Assembly: GCF_000702445.1 (NCBI RefSeq)
Contig: NZ_JNIF01000003.1
Location: 1,550,001-1,614,000, forward strand
Length of the DNA: 64,000 nucleotides
Origin: Bryobacter aggregatus MPL3
GTDB taxonomy: Bacteria > Acidobacteriota > Terriglobia > Bryobacterales > Bryobacteraceae
Direction: 5' to 3'
This document shows positions 18,671-26,230 of this stretch, piece by piece. Position 1 is the first letter of the stretch; every line of letters begins with the position of its first letter. Made by a program: the position numbers and the translations under genes. The notes under the pieces are model-generated. The model did no database searches. It had not been told where the DNA came from and worked only from the letters and a program-made list of their open reading frames with translations.

Positions 18671-19828
18671 ATGCGCACAGCTTCAGACATTGCTGATTGG
18701 TGGGACAAGCAACATAGAGAGTCCAAAAGAGCTCTGGATGATTTTGTCGATGAGAACCCAGGCCTCTTCGGCGTGATCGTCGCAACGACGGTCGCAACCG
18801 CGATGGATCTGGGCAAGGGCTCAGTCGACGTGCTACGGCTGGGAGAAGGAGCGGCCGAGGGCACGGTCGGCGGAGTTGCCACCGATGCCTTACGGGCCTT
18901 ATCCATTGTCGGAACAGTGGGCAAAGGCGCCAAGATCGTCAAGGAAGTCGTGGCTCGCAGCCGCATGGTCAAACTCATTGTGGACCCGGGCGGCGGCCGC
19001 TGCGTTTATGTTTCCGCAACGCAGGCGCTCCGGCAGACCGGGCAAAGAGCCTACACAGGCGTCCACGAGCTGGCAAAAGAACTGGGTATGAGCCTCGAAC
19101 AAACCGGGGCCGCCAACGCCGGGCAACTCAGAGCGTTCTTAACAAAGCTGAAAGTGGCGATGGGTCCGGTGATGAAGTTTCAGTCTTGGAAAGACATCGA
19201 ACGTGCGGTGCCCCGCGATGGCAGTGTCGTCACTTTTGGCGTGAACTTCGTCGGAGGCGGGGCGCATCGCGTCTATGCGTTCCGGGATGCCCTGGGCCGG
19301 GTCAGGATCATGGATCGTGGAGGCCGCCTGGGCAAGCTGCCGGAGGTCTTCAATACGGTGGAGGAGTTAGCGAAAAAGTACAGCCGCAGCGGAGTGGCCT
19401 CTTTCAATGAGGGCTTTGCCATCAAAGATGTCTTCATGAAGTTTGTCGGCCCCAAGGGAATCGCCACTCTGGCAATCGAAGTCCTGGCTACCGTTACTCA
19501 CGATCAGGAAACAACGGAAGAACTCTTTGAGGCCTACAAGCAAAGCGAAGAGTCCCCTTCTACCCCAGCGGCCCCAGCCGCACCCGGTCCTGCACCCCGC
19601 AGGACACTACACATGGATCCGGTCTATATCAAAGCAGGAGATCCTCTGCCCGGCGGTACTTACACCGTGAAGTCAGGCGATTCGCTCTCGAAAATTGCAG
19701 AACGCGCTTACGGCAACAAGATGAAGTACCCACTGATCTACATGGCCAACCGGAAAACGATTGGGCCAAACATCAACCTCATCCGCCCGGGCCAAGTGTT
19801 GAAGATTCCGCAGTTGAAGCAACGATAA
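18671..19828 (+). CDS. LysM protein with a papain-like (C/H/D) domain, possible cell-wall or toxin-like hydrolase
   Basis: Protein of 385 residues. An N-terminal region (1-100) has Gly/Ala-rich hydrophobic stretches but no standard signal peptide. The central part has C111 in GGGRCVYVSATQALRQTG, H199 in GGGAHRVYAF and D215 in RVRIMDRGG; this order and spacing resemble papain-fold peptidase and toxin domains. A Pro/Ala linker (about 298-312) leads to a C-terminal LysM domain (about 331-383, YTVKSGDSLSKIAERAYG). Binding to peptidoglycan through LysM is well supported; the enzymatic role of the C/H/D set is inference. It converges with the BON gene with no gap between stops. Confidence 0.75.
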   Translation: MRTASDIADWWDKQHRESKRALDDFVDENPGLFGVIVATTVATAMDLGKGSVDVLRLGEGAAEGTVGGVATDALRALSIVGTVGKGAKIVKEVVARSRMVKLIVDPGGGRCVYVSATQALRQTGQRAYTGVHELAKELGMSLEQTGAANAGQLRAFLTKLKVAMGPVMKFQSWKDIERAVPRDGSVVTFGVNFVGGGAHRVYAFRDALGRVRIMDRGGRLGKLPEVFNTVEELAKKYSRSGVASFNEGFAIKDVFMKFVGPKGIATLAIEVLATVTHDQETTEELFEAYKQSEESPSTPAAPAAPGPAPRRTLHMDPVYIKAGDPLPGGTYTVKSGDSLSKIAERAYGNKMKYPLIYMANRKTIGPNINLIRPGQVLKIPQLKQR

Positions 19829-20164
19829 CTACGGCTTCACTTCGAGGTTATTCACAACCTTCGTAACGCCACTCACAGACATCGCCGTTTCCTCTGCTTT
19901 CCGCTTGTCTGCGGCAGTAGGAACGTGGCCGCTCAGCGTGACAGTGCTGCCGACGGAGTCGACATTGATCGAGGTCAAGGTCGAGAGACGAACGTCGGCA
20001 GCCAACTTTGTCTTCACGGCAGTCGTCGTACCGGCGTCATCCATCTCACGCTCAGCCGATCTCGCCGCCTCTTTTACGTCGCGCTTGGTATTCTCCTGCT
20101 GCCGTTCAGAGCAACCCACCGTAGCGATCGCGACCGCGATCAAAAGAGCCATTTCAAGTTTCAT
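19829..20164 (-). CDS. BON-domain lipoprotein
   Basis: Small lipoprotein of 111 residues. The chosen ATG gives a lipoprotein signal peptide with lipid-attachment cysteine C18 (AIATVGCSE). A charged helical linker (about 25-50) precedes one BON domain (about 52-108), with the typical VTLSGHVPTAADKRKAEETA segment. BON domains bind phospholipid and occur in envelope stress proteins such as OsmY/DolP. A strong AAGGAG (20171-20176 on the minus strand) lies 6 bp before this start, so 11 further in-frame codons upstream were left out. It is divergent from the GlsB-like gene, another stress-type envelope protein. Confidence 0.88.
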   Translation of the reverse strand: MKLEMALLIAVAIATVGCSERQQENTKRDVKEAARSAEREMDDAGTTTAVKTKLAADVRLSTLTSINVDSVGSTVTLSGHVPTAADKRKAEETAMSVSGVTKVVNNLEVKP

Positions 20165-20170
20165 TCGAAT

Positions 20171-20176
20171 CTCCTT
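20171..20176 (-). promoter_or_regulatory. Shine-Dalgarno deciding the BON lipoprotein start
   Basis: AAGGAG on the minus strand, 6 bp upstream of the ATG at 20164. It places the start exactly at the lipoprotein signal peptide. Confidence 0.7.
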
Positions 20177-20293
20177 GCGAATTCCCCTGTAGGACAACTC
20201 CCCGCCCGATCAGTTACAAGTGGCGGGACGGGAGCGCAGAAGAAAGATTGTTTGGCAGGCAACGTGCTCGATAAGAGCTAGGAGACCACAATA

Positions 20294-20557
20294 ATGTCAA
20301 GTGCAATCGGATGGATCGTATTCGGATTGATTGTTGGCGTCATTGCCAAACTTGTGACTCCAGGGAGAGACCCTGGCGGCTTCATCGTCACTATTTTGCT
20401 GGGAATCGGTGGAGCAATGCTCGGCGGCTGGGTGGGCCAACTCATGGGCCTCTATCAAAATGGCCAAGCCGCGGGATGGATCATGTCCGTGTTAGGAGCG
20501 GTAGTGATTCTGCTTGCCTATCGCATGTTTTCACGGGGTACTACCGCCTCGGTCTAG
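20294..20557 (+). CDS. GlsB/YeaQ/YmgE family small membrane protein
   Basis: Membrane protein of 87 residues with three hydrophobic helices rich in Gly. GWIVFGLIVGVIAKLVTPGRDPGG and the second Gly-rich helix IGGAMLGGWVGQ are the transglycosylase-associated (GlsB/YeaQ/YmgE) pattern. The function is unknown; family members are general stress genes in several bacteria. AGGAG at 20280-20284 lies 9 bp before the ATG. The divergent BON lipoprotein suggests a shared stress-responsive control region in the 130 bp between them. A strong terminator follows. Confidence 0.9.
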   Translation: MSSAIGWIVFGLIVGVIAKLVTPGRDPGGFIVTILLGIGGAMLGGWVGQLMGLYQNGQAAGWIMSVLGAVVILLAYRMFSRGTTASV

Positions 20558-20610
20558 CCCTGCTAGCACTCTATCTATTCTTCTCACCAATCTTCCTACT
20601 GGGAACTTTT

Positions 20611-20635
20611 GAGGCCGGGTTGCGATCCCGGCCTC
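20611..20635 (+). terminator. Rho-independent terminator after the GlsB-like gene
   Basis: A perfect 9-bp GC-rich stem (GAGGCCGGG / CCCGGCCTC) with a 7-nt loop is followed by the T-rich TTCTGTTTTG. It lies 53 bp after the stop at 20557 and before the NlpC-like gene. Confidence 0.8.
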
Positions 20636-20713
20636 TTCTGTTTTGTCGAGTTCTTGCTAAAAATTTTGTTCGTTTCGTGATTGAAAATACGGCCTCATCG
20701 CGCATGTTCTGGT

Positions 20714-20719
20714 GAGAAG
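20714..20719 (+). promoter_or_regulatory. Shine-Dalgarno for the NlpC/P60-like protein
   Basis: GAGAAG lies 6 bp before the ATG at 20726, preferred over an in-frame TTG at 20681 that has no such site. Confidence 0.5.
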
Positions 20720-20725
20720 CAACTG

Positions 20726-21670
20726 ATGATTCTTTCCGCCACAATTAACGACAAGAACTCTGCCGAGCTGGAGCTCGATTTCACAACCAGAACCTGGAGC
20801 ATCCCGCCTGCGGCTGCCAAGTGGAACCACGTCATGTTCTCTGACCGCGGCGTCTTCGACGTCCGGCCGTCCGGAGTGATCTGGCTGCTGGACGGTTTGG
20901 GATCGCGCAAGAAAGACTGCACCGTTATCCTCCACGCCGCTCCAACCGGCGAGCAGGATCTGGCTCATCGTGCCGGTACCGGACGCGCCTATGCGCCAGC
21001 TCTGCCCGCCTACAAGGATGGAGAGATCCGATGGCGCATCCTGCGCTCTTCGCCTTTGGCGGTGGCAGCCATTGCAAATACTTCCGGCTCTCTGACGCCG
21101 GTACGGGCGAAAGCGAAAGAAATTGCCGAGCAGTTGCTGCCGAAGCCGGGAGAGTTATCGAAGGGTGTCCCTGCACCGGGTGCGCGAGGAACAGGATGTG
21201 GAGAGTTCCCCGGGCGCGTCATGCGCCGGATGCCGGTGCTCGGTCCCCCGCAGCGCGGCGCCTTTGAGATTGCAGTTCCAGGGCTGGGCAAGCTCTATCT
21301 CACCAGTCCGATGACGCAGTGGGAAGAGTTTGCCAAAGCCGTCGACCAGAAGTACAACCCGGCAAAGAGAATCTGGGTGCCCTTTTCCGGATCCAACCGC
21401 CCGAAGACCGGAGATATTTACACCCTCACAAACTTTGAGAATCAGGCGAAGTTCCAGCATGTCGGCATGATCATCAGCGCGGAAGGAAACTCCTGGGTCA
21501 CCGCCGACGGTGGACAGGGAAACGGTTGGCAATCCGGCTTTGTCCGGCGTAAGTTCTATGCGACCGGGCAAATCGATGGCGAGTTTGGCAACAAAGCCTG
21601 GATGAAGGGCTGGGTGGATCTCGACAATCTGCGCGAGACCTTGGCCCAGTGGTTTCCGAAGGGTCTGTAA
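20726..21670 (+). CDS. NlpC/P60- or CHAP-like protein, predicted cysteine hydrolase
   Basis: Protein of 314 residues with no classical signal peptide. The N-terminal part (1-120) looks like a beta-rich unknown domain with WNHVMF and VFDVRPSGVIWLLDG segments. The C-terminal part has C158 in GTGCGEFPGRV, the GDIYTL strand followed by H245 in FQHVGMII, and D261 in VTADGGQG. A Cys, then a GD(I/V) strand before an HVGMI-type His, then an acidic residue is the pattern of NlpC/P60 and CHAP amidases. The spacing from Cys to His (87 residues) is longer than usual, so the subfamily is uncertain. Its place beside a lytic transglycosylase and a LysM protein supports cell-wall action, but this is inference. 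Confidence 0.7.
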   Translation: MILSATINDKNSAELELDFTTRTWSIPPAAAKWNHVMFSDRGVFDVRPSGVIWLLDGLGSRKKDCTVILHAAPTGEQDLAHRAGTGRAYAPALPAYKDGEIRWRILRSSPLAVAAIANTSGSLTPVRAKAKEIAEQLLPKPGELSKGVPAPGARGTGCGEFPGRVMRRMPVLGPPQRGAFEIAVPGLGKLYLTSPMTQWEEFAKAVDQKYNPAKRIWVPFSGSNRPKTGDIYTLTNFENQAKFQHVGMIISAEGNSWVTADGGQGNGWQSGFVRRKFYATGQIDGEFGNKAWMKGWVDLDNLRETLAQWFPKGL

Positions 21671-21677
21671 GAATTCT

Positions 21678-22418
21678 TCAAGCCGGGAACGGCTTGCGGT
21701 AATGCATCCGCGAATAGGCAACGGTAAAACCACAACGCTGGTAATTGCGCTGCGATCCGCCGCCGGGCTCGACCTCGGCGTGCATCCATTCGCTTCCCGC
21801 CTGGAAGGCCAGGCACATCCGGTCGCGAATCAAACGCTGCTGCAAGCCTTGCCCTCGATGCGCCTGCAGAGTGCCATCGCCGGCAAACAAAGCCACCCCG
21901 GATGGATACAAAATATTAGCCCCGGCCACCATCTCGCCGTCCCGCCATATACCGAAGCTCCGCGAGCCTCCCAGGTGGAATATCGTACGGCCCACCGCCA
22001 TCGATAACTCCGAGATACCGCCAAAAAAGCTGTGGCTCATCAGCCGGGCCCACGCTTCGGGATCGCGGCATTCCTCCACACCCTCAACTCTCTCCATGGC
22101 GCTGCTTCGTTGCGCCATCACATCTTCCACCGCCACCCGCTCAAAGCCGCACGACTGCAAAAGCGCCGCACTTGCTTCTTCCACCCAGGGAGCAACTTCG
22201 ATTAGCGCGTCCATCTTACGATCGAAATAGAAGCGGATAATCTGATCCAATTCTTCACGCACCGGCGCGCGACTCATGCCTTTGACGGCATTCACCGGAG
22301 AGCCCTCCCCGCAATAGCCCGCCACGCCACCAGCGACGTCAATCCATTCGCCTGCGCTCGCTTCGGCAAAGCTCCGCATCACAGCCGCCGCCGACGGCTC
22401 AAAATTTACCCGCTGCAC
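21678..22418 (-). CDS. GNAT-family N-acetyltransferase
   Basis: Protein of 246 residues with a C-terminal GNAT fold (about 120-240). The acetyl-CoA-binding stretch LQAHRGQGLQQRLIRDRM is the R/Q-x-x-G-x-G/A motif A, and NYQRCGFTVAYSRMHYRK is the usual final strand. The N-terminal part (1-110) may be a second, degenerate GNAT module. The start is GTG at 22418, sharing one base with the TAG stop of the response regulator gene (TAGTG), so it is translationally coupled. The substrate is unknown. Confidence 0.85.
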   Translation of the reverse strand: MQRVNFEPSAAAVMRSFAEASAGEWIDVAGGVAGYCGEGSPVNAVKGMSRAPVREELDQIIRFYFDRKMDALIEVAPWVEEASAALLQSCGFERVAVEDVMAQRSSAMERVEGVEECRDPEAWARLMSHSFFGGISELSMAVGRTIFHLGGSRSFGIWRDGEMVAGANILYPSGVALFAGDGTLQAHRGQGLQQRLIRDRMCLAFQAGSEWMHAEVEPGGGSQRNYQRCGFTVAYSRMHYRKPFPA

Positions 22419-23785
22419 TAGTTTTCTTTCGGCCCGATTCCGAGCGCTTTCATCTTACGGTAAAGATGGCTGCGCTCCAAGCCGAGTAACTCCGCGGTCT
22501 TGGTCACATTGCCGCCGGTCTCATCCAGCTTCTTCAGAATATAGTCGCGCTCGGCGGCCTCACGAACTTCCTGCAAACTCCCAAAGCGCTCCAGTGGCCT
22601 CTCCGGAAGATTTCGCTTGGCCGCATTCAAAGGAATCTGCCTTGCCTCAACACGCGTTTGCGGATTCATGATCACAATGCGTTCCATCAGATTCTTCAGT
22701 TCGCGTACATTGCCGGGCCAGCTATATTCGTCCAACACCCGGTAGGCCTCCGGCGTGAGTTCCTTCGCCTTGCGGCCATAGCTGGTTGTAAATTCATGCA
22801 GAAAGTGATCGGCCAGCAAGCGGATATCTTCGACGCGCTCGCGCAGCGGAGGAACGTGGAAGGGAATGACATTCAACCGATAGAACAGGTCTTCGCGGAA
22901 GTTGCCGCGCTCAATCTCATCTTCAAGATTCTTATTGGTTGCGGCAATCACGCGGACATCCGCACGAATGCTCTCCTGCGCGCCCAGCGGCTGGAAGCGT
23001 CCCTCATCGAGAACCCGCAGCACCTTCGCTTGGGTCTTCAAACTCATGTCGCCCACTTCGTCAAGAAAAAGCGTTCCGCCATCGGCGCGCTCAAACTTCC
23101 CGATCTTGTCATCGCCCGCACCGGCAAAGCTGCCGCGCCGATGACCAAAGAGTTCGCTCTCGATCAGATGCTCTGGAATCGCGGCACAATTCACTTCCAC
23201 AAAGGGGCCCTGCACCCGCGGCGACATCCGGTGGATCGCATGTGCCACCAACTCCTTGCCGCTGCCGCTTTCTCCAAAGATCAGCACCCGGCCATTGGTT
23301 CTGGCCATCAACTCCAGTTGTTGCCGGAGCGCGCGCATGGGAACGCTCTCGCCGAGGATGCGCCGCTCTTCGCCACTCGCGCCCTTGAGCCGTTCCACTT
23401 CTACTTCCAGCTTCCGCTGCTTGATTGCGTTCTGGATGGTGATCGTCACCTTCTCGATGGTGAGCGGCTTTTCCAGGAAGTCGAAGGCGCCCATCTTGGT
23501 CGCCCGCACCGCCGTTTCAATATTGCCGTGGCCGCTGATCATCACGACGTTCGGCCGGTCGGTCAACGGCATTTGCTGGATGCGTTGCAGCGTCTCAAGA
23601 CCGTCGATGCCCGGCAGCCAGACATCGAGCAGAACAACATCGTAGCTGCGTTTGGACAGAGCCTCCAAGGCATCTTCTCCGCGCCCCACGGTATTGACGG
23701 AGTAGCCTTCGTCCTCTAGCACCCCCCGAAGCGACTCTTGAATCCCTGGCTCATCGTCCACCACCAGAATCTGGATATGCCTCAA
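22418..23785 (-). CDS. NtrX-like sigma54-dependent response regulator
   Basis: Transcription activator of 455 residues: REC domain (1-120, phospho-acceptor D54 in VVLLDVWLPG), AAA+ domain (about 145-385, Walker A GESGSGKE at 171-178, Walker B FLDE around 240-243) and a C-terminal Fis-type HTH (VTKTAELLGLERSHLYRKMKAL). The sigma54-contact loop reads GSFAGA at 218-223 instead of GAFTGA. It overlaps the sensor kinase gene by ATGA. The pair resembles NtrY/NtrX, linked elsewhere to nitrogen, redox and envelope control. The target genes are unknown. Confidence 0.92.
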   Translation of the reverse strand: MRHIQILVVDDEPGIQESLRGVLEDEGYSVNTVGRGEDALEALSKRSYDVVLLDVWLPGIDGLETLQRIQQMPLTDRPNVVMISGHGNIETAVRATKMGAFDFLEKPLTIEKVTITIQNAIKQRKLEVEVERLKGASGEERRILGESVPMRALRQQLELMARTNGRVLIFGESGSGKELVAHAIHRMSPRVQGPFVEVNCAAIPEHLIESELFGHRRGSFAGAGDDKIGKFERADGGTLFLDEVGDMSLKTQAKVLRVLDEGRFQPLGAQESIRADVRVIAATNKNLEDEIERGNFREDLFYRLNVIPFHVPPLRERVEDIRLLADHFLHEFTTSYGRKAKELTPEAYRVLDEYSWPGNVRELKNLMERIVIMNPQTRVEARQIPLNAAKRNLPERPLERFGSLQEVREAAERDYILKKLDETGGNVTKTAELLGLERSHLYRKMKALGIGPKEN

Positions 23786-25863
23786 ACTCTCGCCTCCACT
23801 TTTCCATCCTGCAGCGCATCCGATTCCCGTTCGCTCCAGGCCGGTAACTCGATCACAAATCGCGCGCCAATCGGCTGATTCTCTTCCACTCGAATCTGCG
23901 CGTGGTGTTCACTCAGAATATGATTCACGATCGCCAGGCCTAAGCCTGTGCCCCGCCCCTTCGTGGAAAAGTAAGGGAGAAACAATTTCTCGCGATCTTC
24001 TTTGGACACACCACTCCCACTATCGGAGACAACTAACTCCACACTTTCGTTTCCAAGGGGATGCGTCCCGACATAGAGCCGTTTGACATGCGCTTCGTGC
24101 ATTGCCTCCGCCGCGTTGTCCACCAGATTGACCACCACCCGTTTGAGTTGCTCGCCATCGGCATGCACCAGCGGCAAATCGGGAGAGAGTTCCAGATCCA
24201 CCGTGATGCCCTCCAGACGTCCTTCAAAGACACGCATCGCGTTCTCCACCGCACCATTCAAATCGACAGCCGCCATCTGCGCCGCCGGAAAGCGGGCGAA
24301 CTGGGAAAACTCGTCCACCAGCGTCCGTACCGTTTCCACCTCGCGGCTGATCAGCGCCGAACACTCGCGCAGCACACGCGCATTCTCCGGAGGAATCGCC
24401 GCCCGATCCAGTTGCCGGGCAATCCGCTCCGCACTGAGCGCAATCGGCGTCAGCGGATTCTTGATTTCATGGGCCACACGCCGCGCCACCTCATGCCAGG
24501 CCGCCTGCTTCTGGGCGCGCAGCAACTCGCTGGTATCTTCGATCACAAGGACAAAGGGCGAGCCCGGGTTCTCTTCGACAGTCGAAACCGTCACCCCCAG
24601 ATGCAGGCGGCGGCCCTCTTTCAGAAATTCAAATTGCCCCATTGCGATTCCCGTGCGCCGGGCCCGCTTCATCATGTAGCGCAACTCGCCGGCCTCTTCC
24701 TTCGGAAAGAGGTCTTCGAGACGTAAGGATAGCTCCGCCTCCATCTCCGGAAAGATCTCCCGCATCGCCCGGTTCACGCGCAGCACACGGCCCTCGGCCC
24801 CCACTGACACGACTCCGGTAGGAATGTTCTCTAGAATCGCCTCCGTAAAACGGCGGCGGCGTTCCAGTTCCTTATCGTTCGCCTCCAAGGACTGTGTCAT
24901 GTCGTTGAAGCCGCTCACCAGCGTCGCCAACTCATCGGCCGCTTTCGTCTCCAGACGATAGGTCAGATTCCCCTGACGCACTTCCTCGGCGCCCTTCAGC
25001 AGTTCCGCAATCGGAACGCTGATCTGCTTGGCCAACAGCAACACCGCCCAGGTGGAGAGAAACAGAATGAACAGGCAAATCAGCGCAAGCAACAATAAGT
25101 AGAACTGCCAAAGCTCACGCTTGCTGACAGCAAGCTGGTCGTATTGCGCAATGCTATCGAGCAGCTTCTGGTGCTCGGCCTCGGCGCTTGCTTCAAGATG
25201 CGCCCGCACCCAGACCGTGCCCAACAGATCGGGCAGCGCGGCGCGCATCGCATGTTCGCGGGTGGAGGTACGGCTGGTGGAGCACAGCGGCAGCCGCCGG
25301 CCCTCCTTGTTCTCATACATCGCCTCGGCGATGCCATGGTCGACGCAGAACTTCTGGATCCGTGCGAGCCCGGCTTCGTTGCCATTGGCGTAATCGAGCA
25401 CCTCGGGGCGGCTGGCTAGCAGCTCCGCCTGCGCCGTCGCCTTGCCCTCGGCGCCCCGCTCGAGCGCCATCGACATCCCTACCAGCGTGTTGGTCGCGCT
25501 GATCGCCGGGCGGCTGAACCACTTATCAAGATTGCGATTCAACACATAGACGCTGAAGAGAGCAAAGAAAAAGACCGGCAGGATCGTGATGCCCAGCGCC
25601 GCCACCAGCAGCTTGGTGCGCAGCCGCGAACCCTCGCGGTTGCGCTGCCGCTCCAGATAGATTTTGACAAAGGTGCGAAAGAGCAGAAATCCAATCAGCA
25701 CCGTGAGCAGAAAGACGACCGTCGAGACAGCCCAAAAGATGGTGACCTGCTGCGGCCCTGCCGGAGCAAAATCTCCAAAGCTGAAGCTGCCTTGCCACAC
25801 GAGGAGGCCCACCAGCACGGTCAGCAGCAAGGTGCCGACGCCGTAAAGCAGTTTCTGCTTCAT
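23782..25863 (-). CDS. NtrY-like membrane sensor histidine kinase
   Basis: Kinase of 693 residues. Three hydrophobic helices lie in the first 115 residues and a fourth near 255-278. These are followed by HAMP (about 280-330), PAS (about 345-450) and HisKA with phospho-acceptor H465 in RRVAHEIKNPLTPIALSAERIA. The HATPase domain has N-box VVNLVDNAAEA and G-boxes SDSGSGV and GRGTGLGLAI. The domain order is that of NtrY. Its partner regulator follows in an ATGA overlap. It starts 9 bp after the cupin gene stop, so it may share a transcript with the ACP/KAS III genes. Confidence 0.93.
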   Translation of the reverse strand: MKQKLLYGVGTLLLTVLVGLLVWQGSFSFGDFAPAGPQQVTIFWAVSTVVFLLTVLIGFLLFRTFVKIYLERQRNREGSRLRTKLLVAALGITILPVFFFALFSVYVLNRNLDKWFSRPAISATNTLVGMSMALERGAEGKATAQAELLASRPEVLDYANGNEAGLARIQKFCVDHGIAEAMYENKEGRRLPLCSTSRTSTREHAMRAALPDLLGTVWVRAHLEASAEAEHQKLLDSIAQYDQLAVSKRELWQFYLLLLALICLFILFLSTWAVLLLAKQISVPIAELLKGAEEVRQGNLTYRLETKAADELATLVSGFNDMTQSLEANDKELERRRRFTEAILENIPTGVVSVGAEGRVLRVNRAMREIFPEMEAELSLRLEDLFPKEEAGELRYMMKRARRTGIAMGQFEFLKEGRRLHLGVTVSTVEENPGSPFVLVIEDTSELLRAQKQAAWHEVARRVAHEIKNPLTPIALSAERIARQLDRAAIPPENARVLRECSALISREVETVRTLVDEFSQFARFPAAQMAAVDLNGAVENAMRVFEGRLEGITVDLELSPDLPLVHADGEQLKRVVVNLVDNAAEAMHEAHVKRLYVGTHPLGNESVELVVSDSGSGVSKEDREKLFLPYFSTKGRGTGLGLAIVNHILSEHHAQIRVEENQPIGARFVIELPAWSERESDALQDGKVEARV

Positions 25864-25872
25864 AGCCCCACT

Positions 25873-26229
25873 TTACTCGTCGCGGTGCACGCGATCCAGG
25901 GTAAAGGCAGGCAAACAGATCGCAATGTACTCACAACCCTCAGGCCCGGGGGTCGAATAGCGGATCCATTCGCCCGCAGTGGTGAGGATCGCCTGGCCTG
26001 CGGCCACATCAATCACACCCTCCCGATGCTCAACGCGCATTGCGCCGCGCAACACCACGGTGTACTCGTCGAATTCTGGCGTCTGGCCCGGTTCCGACCA
26101 GCCGCTCGGGCTGCGCATATGAGCGACGCTGAGACGTTCTTCCTGATTGTTCACCTGCCCGGCATACTCGTCGATGCGCTTGCCACCCGGAACCGGAATC
26201 GTGGTGGGAGCCGCAATCAATTTCGGCAT
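25873..26229 (-). CDS. Small cupin-domain protein
   Basis: Single-domain cupin of 118 residues (EutQ-like or general cupin_2 fold). Its core is about residues 45-105, EYTVVLRGAMRVEHREGVIDV followed by AGQAILTTAGEW. The first cupin motif lacks the usual HxH pair (GWSEPGQTPEFDEYTVVL), with Glu and Gln in those places, so metal binding may differ or be absent. It begins 1 bp after the KAS III stop behind an AAGGAG site that lies across the KAS III stop (26236-26241), and ends 9 bp before the sensor kinase. The role is unknown; an isomerase or ligand-binding role in the same pathway is possible. Confidence 0.82.
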   Translation of the reverse strand: MPKLIAAPTTIPVPGGKRIDEYAGQVNNQEERLSVAHMRSPSGWSEPGQTPEFDEYTVVLRGAMRVEHREGVIDVAAGQAILTTAGEWIRYSTPGPEGCEYIAICLPAFTLDRVHRDE

Positions 26230-26230
26230 T

